From Euryodendron excelsum (taxonomy: Eukaryota > Streptophyta > Magnoliopsida > Ericales > Pentaphylacaceae), in contig CM065388.1 in assembly GCA_033060915.1 (NCBI GenBank), forward strand, positions 31,728,501 through 31,792,500: 64,000 nt of DNA, in the 5' to 3' direction. The translations under genes were made by a program, and so were the position numbers. The notes beneath the pieces are model-generated. The model had not been told where the DNA came from, did not search any database, and saw only the letters and a list, made by a program, of their open reading frames with translations. Shown here one piece after another: positions 55,437-64,000 of the stretch. The number at the start of each line of letters is the position of its first letter. Position 1 is the first letter of the stretch.

Positions 55437-57279
55437 GACAAAGAGGAAAAGGTCTACCGGTTAGACGTTGGCTGATCTACTGCAGTCACGCACATCAGGG
55501 TCTGCGAGTACTGCGCCAGTTCCATCCCAACAACCTATATTGCAGCCTTCTCATGCCCGACCAACAGCCTCAGCAGAGGCAGTGAGGGTAGCACCGTCAT
55601 CAGCTACATCTTTATATTCTATTTCATCACAGAGACCCTCAACAGCTACATCATCACAGCCGGTTCTTTTAGGTATAACTTGGGTTAAAAATACTGTCCT
55701 ATTTATGCTATTAATTAATAAATATTTTGGTTCATTTTATTATTTTGGATTCACTTGTTTTAGGCCCATCAGGTACTAAGATGTCTTCGTCATGTTCAAA
55801 GAAGGGACGAGGCTTGTCATTGGGCATTCGTGATTGGGGGAAGGTAAATTTCAAGTATCACGTGGAATTTGATAAGAGGTGGTGCCCAATAGAGAAGAAC
55901 AAAAAGAACAAACTCTCAGGGCAGTTGGGTATCCTTACGCGTCGCATTGTACCTTTGACTTATATTGTTTGGCCACATGTACCCGAAGATTTAATCGATC
56001 AGATTTGGCAAGTTGTTAAGGTTACAACTCTATTGTTTATCCAAATAATAAATACTTTATTGTTTAATGATCAGTTAATGACTAAAAGGTTTTTTTTTTT
56101 CTTTTTTCTTTTGTAGCGTAACTTGGAACTATGTCCGGACGAGTACAAACCTATTTGCCTTGACAAATGTAAAAAGTTGTGGAAGGCTCACAGGTATCAT
56201 ATAAAGAAAAATCATTATATGTCATACCGAAACATTGTTGACCGATACCCAGATTGTCCTTATGGCATAAATCCAAATCACTGGAGAGAGCTTGTGGATT
56301 ATTGGAGGACTGAGGAGGCACAGGTTCAAGTACAATACATCACAGTCATTTACACTAGCATATGTGTTTGTTGTTATACGCTAATTATGCAACTACTTGT
56401 AGGTAACCACACAAAAGAATTCAGTGAATAGGGAGCTTCGTGGCCCACCTCATACAACTAGGAGGACACACTTCTCTGCAATACGTCATGAGGTACATGT
56501 GTAGAAAAATGTAATATATTTGCTGACTTTTTCCTATTACTAATTTTACAAAATTGGTACATTAGATGGAGGTGGTTGGGCAAAGGACAGGCAAGATGAG
56601 TGTATACTTGAGGACTCGTTGACCAGATGACCGGATGTGATTGAAATTATTGTAAGCACTACTTATGTAAACAATTTAGTACAATAATTTTTTTTTTATG
56701 ACTGTTAGGAATATGTATGTTTGGAAGTGTAGGCTGAATATAACCGACGTCTGGAGGAGGTGCCTGAGGAGCTACGGACAGATGATGCTCGAGATAATAT
56801 ATTCCATGAACTGTTCAAGGATGATGGACATGGCTATTGCCCTATGTACAGCATTGGTGTAGCACGGTCTACTATTTACGGGGAAGCTGTTGGTCCATCA
56901 CAGCCTCTGACAGAGCCTGCTATGGTGCAAGAGATCACTCGACAAGTCACCATGACACTAAGAGAGGATTTAAAAGAAAAGCTGCGAGAGGAGCTACGAG
57001 AAGAGATCACCCGGCAGGTCATTATGCAATTGATAAAGGCCAGTCTCCTATTTGGAGATGCCACTAGACAGGTTCGTATATGCTTCCCCAATTTAACCAA
57101 AGTTCTTAAAATAGAAGCCCTCTTAATTGCTTTTCTCAGGTATTGTTCATCTTACTTTTTAGGTTCCAGATGCATCTAGCGGGCACCAGGCATGGAATGA
57201 GTCTGTGGGTGATGATGTTGTACCATCTGCTTCAGCCTCATTGCCTCGTTCGACTTCATTGCCTCCACCTTCAAAGCAG
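55437..57279 (+). pseudogene. TnpA-type second gene of CACTA copy 2
   Basis: It starts MTKRKRSTG and is followed by a TAG that copy 1 also has. Exons: 55437-55672 (Ser/Ala/Pro-rich, ends PSTATSSQPVLL), 55764-56020 (RGLSLGIRDWGKVNFKYHVE, PLTYIVWPHVPEDLIDQIWQ), 56117-56323 (CPDEYKPICLDKCKKLWKAH, NPNHWRELVDYWRTEEAQ), about 56416-56492 (NSVNRELRGPPHTTRRTHFS), 56566-56652 (with a stop and a small deletion against copy 1), about 56733-57070 (Glu/Arg-rich helix, EEITRQVIMQLIKASLLFGD) and about 57163-57279. Splice sites are mostly conserved with copy 1. It resembles plant Ptta/En/Spm transposases; the expected role is binding of subterminal repeats. Further 3' exons may include the one at 63667. Confidence 0.75.
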
Positions 57280-58552
57280 GTATTTTAACCTTCTTCTCAA
57301 GAGTAAGAAAATATTAAGATGCACAAGCTGCAGAATCTTTTGGTTTCACATCAATCCAGTTAAGTTCAACACAATTACAGATTCAACACCACACACACTA
57401 ATCACGATCAGAATGAAAATAAAAAAAAACACCATGTATTGTCACAATCAATGATAAACTACAATCACGCTAATATATTTTTCAATCAACTGCAAACTTT
57501 TCCTGGAAATCCAGTTCGTTGGAATAAAATTATGAGGATAATTTATGCTAACATTAACAGATCCTCAGCCCTAACAAGTCTTGCCAAATTATAAATTTCG
57601 GTGCATGTAAATGTGAAAACTTTGCTATCTATAGTTGGTATGCTACTTAATTAACTTCCTTCTTTAATAGAGAGATACCCCTTATCCTAAGTTTAATAAG
57701 CTTCTGATCAAGCTACAACAAAACAGCATCTGTGCATCATCCAATGATGTGATATCGTTCACCCAAATGATAAGGACTAAAGCTCCCCGGAACTTCCATT
57801 TTACCATTCAAGTGGTCCATTCCTGCACACAAAACCAGTAGTAATAACTAATGAGACCATTGTAACTTTTAGAGGTTTTACACATACAACATATATGCTT
57901 GAATGCCTTCATAGCTAGTAAGTTTTCATTTGTGCGTGCCCGTGCTCAAGCTGCATATACAAGCAGTAGCAACATAATATTGGATTGTTTAGAGATTTCA
58001 CAACTATACACTACATATGTACATGCATAGATATAGACTTACATAAACACAGTCTTATATTTAGATTTAGCACAAAATCTCAAATTATTTTTCTGATTAT
58101 TGAACATTGTTGCTTTATTTCCAGAAACAAAAAGAAAAGGGAATGGTAAGTCACATCTTAGGTAGATGTGACTGTCCTTTATATTGTTGGCCCAATGGGC
58201 ATTACACTTCACTTATGATGTCCTTTTATTTTGAATGATGCCCCACTACATCATCCTACCTTTGGTGATTATCATCTCCTTCATTGATAGCGAAAAAATT
58301 ATTAAACTAGGTATAGGCACTGCTTTATGGAACCAAATTAGAGAAAACCAGAGATCTCATACTCCTAATTTTGTTAGAAATGCCCCTTTCTTCTATGATC
58401 AACGGGATAGATTGATGCCAAACTCTGTTACTACATGTAATGCCTGCTGTCTTTGCTCAAGTTTTGAGCTTTAGTTGCTTTTTTCTTCCCTTGCTCTCCT
58501 AACACACTGATTACACTCTAAAAGTGTAATCATTAGTCCTTAATTTGTACTT
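57280..58552 (+). other. Non-coding part of copy 2; possible further captured exon
   Basis: This is mostly AT-rich intron-like sequence. On the minus strand, after TGTGTGCAG at about 57826, the frame MDHLNGKMEVPGSFSPYHLG then ERYHIIG is open until 57746, and could be a captured exon of a gene I do not recognise. A 79-codon ORF at 58235 has no family features. Confidence 0.35.
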
Positions 58553-60131
58553 TGTTAGACTTATATTATAATTAACTATCTTATTTTAGTTAAATATTTA
58601 TTTGAGTATGTTTTGTATGTGTTTTGTAGGTTATATAAGCTAATAAAGGTAAAAAGAAAGCAAGAATAATCAAAGCGGGTTCAAGGCGAATAATTTGTTC
58701 ATGAAAATTCAGACCTGTCTCGGTATTCTGGCCATAACGTTTTGCTCCAATGTCTGATTGAGCTGATTTTTATGTCATTGGAAAGAAGACTTCAAGCTCT
58801 ACAACTTTATGTCTAATGTGCATCGGCTGAATCGAGCTCTAGGGTAGTCAAATAACACTTTGATGTTTCTGCAGTTGAACAACCATGAATAGTACCCGTC
58901 CGAACGGGTACTATTCACTGTTCGGACGGTTACTGTTCATGAACAGTACCTGTCCGGACGATGAACAGTACCGTCGGAACGGTTGCTGTTCACCGTCTGA
59001 ACGGACTTCAAACGGGCGTCCAACGCACTATTCGGACGGTATTCAGATAGTTACTGTTTATCTAGATTGTGTTTTTTACGTCCGAAGTAGCGTTTTTAGG
59101 GTTTTTTGTAAAGTTTTTGAGGAGTTAGACTTAGTTTTGAGCAAGGGGCGGCGGGAGAAGCTCTCCAAGGTTAGTTTTTTTCCATTTTTCTTCTTTTTTA
59201 GCTTAGATTTAGATTTGTAATTGTAGTATAGTGTAGAAACTTGTAATTTTCTTCATTATATTGTATTTTCTTTCACTTTCCTGCACTTTCTTGCATTTTC
59301 TCTCATTTTCCTTATAACCAAACAGTCCTATTATTGTAGTTAATTTTAGATTTAAATCTCTTCATGCTTCTCTTTTCATTTTTACAAGCTTTTATGATGT
59401 ATTCAAATAGCTAGTAATTTAAATTGGGTTTAAAAGTAAAAATCACTTAAATAATCTAAGGAATTAAATAGAGGCGTCTCATGAAATAATTGCTATATCT
59501 TTCTAGAAATTCATTCTCAACAATTGATCGAAAATAACTTAGAAAACCTAGGTTATTGACTAGTTTGGCTAATCATTGCACAAACCACAAATTTGGTATT
59601 GACTAAGTTAAATCGATGGTATTAACCTTTGACTCTCCATTGAACATATATCTAATTTAAATTGCTTGAGAATAATATGTTTTCAAAGCTAAATCCTTCG
59701 AATTAAGCGCACTTAAATGTCGTGTTTGATTTGAGTTATAAACCCCATTGGAAACCTTGGATGAAATTGAGTGGTTGGATCATTTGAGCCCAATTCCCTT
59801 TTTAATTGCTTTAATTCTATTTTCATTTTGCTTTACTTTAGTTGTCTAGTGTTAATTGCTTTAATTTTCATAGCATTAGGTTAGTAATTCAAAACCATTA
59901 TAAAAAATTCAAAACATTTTCGGTCCTTTTATTTTCCTTTTTATTTTAGATCCAATCCCCTCTTTAATTGCAATTCAATCCTAGGTTAGGTTAGTGTGAG
60001 TTGAATGCTAGAGCCTATATTTGGCTAGGTCCCTTGGGAGAAAACGATACCAGATTACCGGTTTATACTTCATCGCGACCCCCGTGCTCTTACGGGGTAA
60101 CTAACTCCATTTTGTGGTTTTCGGAGCGAGT
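58553..60131 (+). mobile_element. LTR-like segment inserted in copy 2 (degraded)
   Basis: It starts TGTTAGACTTATATTATAAT and ends near a motif typical of plant gypsy LTR 3' ends (TGGGAGAAAACGATACCAGA, then TACCGG, CATCGCGACCCCCGTGCTCT and TACGGGGTAAC at 60031-60103). A TATATAAGC at 58633 could be a TATA box. The right end runs into a CA repeat, and I could not find a matching five-base duplication, so the borders are uncertain. Confidence 0.4.
58883..59050. repeat. Cluster of interlocking dyads
   Basis: AGTACCCGTCCGAACGGGTACT-type (22-base perfect palindrome), GGTTACTGTTCATGAACAGT-ACC and several GTCCGAACGG/CCGTCNGAACGG words are packed into about 160 bases. CTGTTC/GAACAG and CCGTC/GACGG recur in both orientations. 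Confidence 0.8.
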
Positions 60132-60157
60132 CACACACACACACACACACACACACA
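60132..60157. repeat. (CA)n microsatellite
   Basis: Thirteen CA dinucleotides directly after the LTR-like segment. Confidence 0.95.
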
Positions 60158-60770
60158 TATGAAGGCATGGTTATAGGTATATAGACATATATTACTATGC
60201 GTGTAGATAAATTTCAATTGTGATAGTTGTTTATTTTTCTTGAGGTTTATGGTTTGTTATGAAATTTCATGTATCAGGCTTCAAAACTTCAACTTAATGG
60301 TGAATTGGTTGGGTTTATGATTCTTTGTTGCTGAAACATGGAGTTTATAAATAAAAAAATAATAATAATCTGAAGTATCATGCATGGTACTAAATTTAGA
60401 AATTTACATCGAAAAGTTCATGGCGATTTTTAAGCAAGCTCATGAAGCAACTTTGTGGATTTTTGGTGGTCTGATCAGGACCCCCATCAGTGACAGTGCT
60501 TCCTTTTGGAACTCACAATTTTGTTAGTATAGTACATGAGATGATAATGAGGTGTGGGTGTTAAAAGAAATTGTCGAGAGCTACATGGGGTATAACACCA
60601 ACATTACAAATTAAGTTTGCATAAAGTGTTTAGTCATTGCTCTTTTACCAACAAAAGTGCCTTACTAATGTAATTTTATATCCAATTTTTGTTTGAAATG
60701 ATTTTTAATACCTGTTCTAAATTCCAGTACTTCTTAATGATTATTTGTTTTAAAACGATCAACAGACTCC
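60158..60770 (+). other. Non-coding part of copy 2, nothing recognised
   Basis: About 0.6 kb, AT-rich, with no ORF or repeat pairing that I can support. Confidence 0.4.
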
Positions 60771-63100
60771 TATACCGTATTAGGGTTAATGATATGATTT
60801 ACCATCAATGACTACTAAAATCCCAAAATGGGGTTCGGAGTCCATCCAACTTTGCACGTAGGAAGGTCTAGACACGAGTGACATGTAGGAACAATCAGCA
60901 TAGTCGTCGGACCCTCGGGGTGGGAGTTTTGAAGTTTTTTTTCACTTAACTTAAAAAAAAAAAACAATGTTTTTCGTGCCGTTTAGGTAATAACATCTCG
61001 AAACGGGCTCCAAAGTCCGTCAAACATGGCACGTAGGAAGGTCTAGACACGAGTGAGATGTAGGAACAAACGGCACAGTCGCCGGACTCCTGAGGTGAGA
61101 GTTGTGAATTTTTTACACTTAACTTTTACAAGAAAATAATATTTTTCGTGCCGTTTGGGTACTAAAATCCCAAAATGGGGTACGGAGTCCGTCAAACTTG
61201 GCATGTAGGAAGGTCTAGACACAAGTGACATGTAGGAATAAACGGCATAGTTGCTGGACCCTCGGGGTAGGAGTTTTGAAGTTTTTCGACTTAACTTAAA
61301 AAAAACAATATTTTTTGTGTCGTTTAGGTACTAACATCCCGAAACAGGCTCCGAAGTCCTTCAAACTTGACACGTAGGAAGGTCTAGACACGAGTGACAT
61401 GTAGGAATAAATGGCACGGTCACCGGACTCTTGGGGTGAGAGTTGTGAATTTTCTACACTTAACTTTTAAAAGAAAATAATGTTTTCCGTGCCGTTTGGG
61501 TACTAAAATTCGAAAATGAGGTCCGGAGTCTGTCAAACATGGCACGTAGGAAGGTCTAGACACGAGTGACATGTAGGAACAAACGGCACAGTCGCCGGAC
61601 CCTCGGGGTAGGAGTTTTGAAGTTTTTCGACTTAACTTAAAAAAAAACAATGTTTTCTGTGCCGTTTAGGTACTAACATCCCAAAACGGGCTCTGAAATC
61701 TATCAAACTTGACATGTAGGAAGGTCTAGACACAAGTGACGTGTAGGAACAAACGGCACAGTCGTCGGACTCCTAGGGTGAGAGTTGTGAATTTTTTACA
61801 CTTAACTTTTAAAAGAAAATAATGTTTTCCGTGCCATTTGGGTACTAAAATCCCAAAATGGGGTCCGAAGTCCGTCAAACTTGGTATGCAGGAAGGTCTA
61901 GACACGAGTGACATGTAGGAACAAACGGCATAGTCGCCGGACCCTCGGGGTGGGAGTTTTAAAGTTTTTGGACTTTACTTAAAAGAAAAAATACAATGTT
62001 TTCCATGCCGTTTAGGTTCTAACATCCCGAAACGGGCTCCGAAGTCCGTCAAACTTCACACGTAGGAAGGTCTAGACACGAGTGACGTGTATGAATAAGC
62101 GGCACGGTCGCTGGACTCCCGGGGTGAGAGTTGTGAATTTTTTACACTTAACTTTTAAAAGAAAATAATGTCCGTCAAACTTGACATGTAGGAAGGTCTA
62201 TACACGAGTGATATGTAGGAACAAACGGCACAGTCACCGGACCCTCAGGGTGGGAGCTTTGAAGTTTTTCGACTTAACTTAAAAAAAAAATACAATGTTT
62301 TCCGTGCCGTTTAGGTGCTAACATCCTGAAACGGGCTCCGAAGTCCGTCAAACTTCACACGTAAGAAGGTCTAGACATGAGTGACGTGTAGGAACAAACG
62401 GCACGGTTGCCGGACTCCCGGGCTGAGAGTTGTGAATTTTTTACACTTAACTTTTAAAATAAAATAATGTTTTCCGTGCCGTTTGGGTACTAAAACTCCA
62501 AAATGGGGTCCGGAGTCCGTCAAACTTGGCACGTAGGAAGATCTACACACGAGTGACATGTAGGAACAAACGGCACAGTCGCCAGACCCTCGGTGTGTGA
62601 GTTTTTAAGTTTTTCAACTTAACTTAAAAAAAAAAAAAAACAAATTTTTCCGAGCCGTTTAGGTACTACATCCCAAAACGGGCTCCAAAGTCCATCAAAC
62701 TTGACACGTAGGAAGGTCTAGACACGAGTGACATGTAGGAATAAAAGGCACGGTCCCCGAACTTCCGAGGTGAGAGTTGTGAATTTTTTACGCTTAACTT
62801 TTAAAAGAAAAGAATGTTTTTTTTGTGCCGTTTGGGTACTAAAATCCCAAAAATGGGGTCCGGAGTCCGTCAAACTTGGCACGTAGAAAGGTCTACACAC
62901 TAGTGACATGTAGGAACAAACGGCACAATTGGCAGACTCTTGGGGTGGGAGTTTTGAAGTTTTTTCCGTTTAACTTTAAAAAAAAATAAAAAATATTTTT
63001 CGAGCCGTTTAGGTACTAAAATTTCGAAACGGGCTCCAAAATCCATCAAACTTGACACGTAGGAAGGTCTAGACACGAGTGACGTGTAGTAACACACTCT
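60771..63100 (+). repeat. Satellite-like tandem array 2 with two-monomer higher-order structure
   Basis: There are about 13 units of about 172 bases, homologous to array 1. Two monomer types alternate strictly. Type A has GGACCCTCGGGGTGGGAGTT, TTGAAGTTTTTCGACTTAAC and CATCCCGAAACGGGCTCC. Type B has GGACTCC-GGGTGAGAGTTG, TGAATTTTTTACACTTAACT and AATCCCAAAATGGGGTCCGG. Type A starts near 60864, 61209, 61552, 61895, 62193, 62540 and 62887, with B units between them. One B unit near 62169 has lost about 85 bases. Repeated 62-codon minus-strand ORFs are a by-product of the B-to-A joint. Confidence 0.9.
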
Positions 63101-63666
63101 TTAAGAAAAACAAGAGATCGATCTTTGGTTTTTATTGATCCTGCGCTGGATCATAAGAAATGTATAAGACTAGATTTGACTTTGTTATGGTTACCTATTA
63201 CTTGAAAAATTTGTATAGTGCTTTTAAAGCCTTCTTTTTATTATTTGAAACAATTTTTTTATTTAGACTACTTTGCCTCATCATGATTGATAGATACATA
63301 TTGAAATGATTAAATTTTCTTGAGTTACATGTTGTTGTGATGAATCTAGGTGAGGTAAAATTTCATCACTTAATCTATAGACACAATAGTTTCATTCCTA
63401 TTTAGTTGAATGCCGAAAAGAAGAAAAAAAAAATGTTCAGTTGAAGTTTATGCTTTGATTATATTTCTTTAGTTGGAAATTCAATAGATTCACTAATTTT
63501 TCTCTGTTTTGAATGCAAACTTACACTTAGTTTAGGATTTTTGGTAGTCCTAAACCAAAAATGTAGTTCTACCGTATCTCATGTGAAGTGATTTTATGTG
63601 ATAAATGTCCATTGTCTTTGATATGTTCATTATTTTATCTAATATTTATATTTTTTTTCTTTTCAG
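63101..63666 (+). other. Non-coding stretch between array 2 and the 3' exon
   Basis: AT-rich, intron-like; it ends in the acceptor TTTCTTTTCAG. GAAAAACAAGAGATCGATCTTT at 63106 echoes the 3' exon phrase AGGAATAGATCGATCTTTGG and may be a partial duplicate. Confidence 0.4.
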
Positions 63667-63786
63667 GTTATTCACAAGGAATAGATCGATCTTTGGTGTT
63701 TATTTATCAGCATATTTTGCGAACGACTTAAAACACTCTTTTTTGTCTATGGATTATGGATTATGGATTTGTAATGTTATTTTGTG
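63667..63786 (+). pseudogene. Conserved 3' exon of the CACTA family (copy 2)
   Basis: The frame RLFTRNRSIFGVYLSAYFAN continues DLKHSFLSMDYGLWICNVIL and stops. It is the same exon as at 41019, in the same frame and preceded by the same kind of acceptor. A 9-base duplication (GATTATGGATTATGG) extends it. The function is unknown; it is likely the C-terminus of an element protein. Confidence 0.45.
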
Positions 63787-64000
63787 ATGCACTACATATA
63801 ATTTTATATTTTATGAATTGTAATGGGAGATAATGTTTATTTGGAGACAATGTGTAAAATATGTGCTAGTTTATTTTATTAGACATATTTATAAATATTT
63901 GGATTTGGATGGATGAATGAATGAATGAATTTTGTCATTAGTATAATGGTTTTTTTATTTGTATAATGTTAATTGTACATTTTATCATGTTAAAGAAGAA
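63787..64000 (+). other. 3' untranslated sequence of CACTA copy 2
   Basis: It is homologous to 41119-41310. It contains a (GAAT)n run at 63913-63930 and a duplicated ATTTGTATAATG phrase. The subterminal repeats expected next lie beyond the window. Confidence 0.55.

Larger units (their letters stand above)
49623..64000 (+). mobile_element. CACTA element copy 2 (younger, nested in copy 1)
   Basis: The left terminus CACTACTAAAAAAAGCCC at 49623 is followed by subterminal repeats, a leader with a minisatellite, TNP2-type and TnpA-type genes, an LTR-like insertion, the satellite array 2, and the 3' exon/UTR module. The right terminus is not reached before the window ends, so the element is longer than 14.3 kb including insertions. 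Confidence 0.75.

Noticed and set aside
61043..63097. Six or more similar minus-strand ORFs of about 62 codons (MSLVSRPSY...)
   Set aside because: They repeat with the satellite dimer and result from its sequence; there is no start context or independent conservation.
1..64000. tRNA or rRNA genes and intact host genes
   Set aside because: None were seen on either strand; all coding remnants belong to transposons or captured fragments.

Overview
This window is repeat-dense plant nuclear DNA with no intact host gene. The evidence is long-LTR Ty3/gypsy elements with a tRNA-Arg-type primer site, CACTA (En/Spm) transposons with TNP2-type transposase remnants, MITEs, and captured exons of plant genes with their splice sites. 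I cannot fix the species; the AT-rich introns and element types fit a dicot or other large plant genome. Much of the apparent coding potential is low-complexity DNA and should not be read as genes.

Left half (1-28.7 kb): a nested stack of long-LTR retrotransposons. Element A is on the plus strand. Its 5' LTR is 1-4771 (about 7 bases lost at the window edge), with a primer-binding site at 4774, and its 3' LTR is 21532-26328, preceded by a polypurine tract. Its roughly 7 kb interior carries no visible gag or pol. It holds tandem repeats and, near the 3' LTR, a broken antisense ORF resembling plant DUF7745-type transposon proteins. Two solo LTRs of the same family on the minus strand, B (6674-11524, TSD ACTTG) and C (13648-18548, TSD ACCTC), sit inside A. 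A itself abuts a diverged minus-strand LTR of a sister family, D (26329 to about 28695). All four full LTRs and D have a TATA box with GC-rich dyads just upstream.

Middle (28.7-41.4 kb): unassigned AT-rich DNA, microsatellites, a 602-bp MULE-type MITE with a near-perfect 9-bp TSD, a second MITE-like element, and then CACTA element X, starting with a CACTACTAGAAAA terminus at 34828. X contains fragments that look like exons of three unrelated host genes: a universal-stress-protein/U-box-kinase-type gene (antisense), a signal peptide peptidase-like protease (SPPL) and a SAS10/UTP3-like gene. An array of about 13 satellite units of about 170 bp and a short conserved 3' exon follow.

Right half (41.4-64 kb): two successive copies of a CACTA transposon, each with a TnpD/TNP2-type gene (3456 bp in both copies) and a second TnpA-type gene. 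Copy 2 starts with its own terminus at 49623 and lies inside the TnpA-type gene of copy 1, so the family inserted into itself. Both copies are pseudogenised, copy 1 far more heavily. The 3' part of copy 2 holds an LTR-like segment with strong dyads (58.55-60.13 kb), a satellite array in a two-monomer higher-order arrangement (60.77-63.1 kb) and the same 3' exon as in X. Its 3' terminus lies outside the window.
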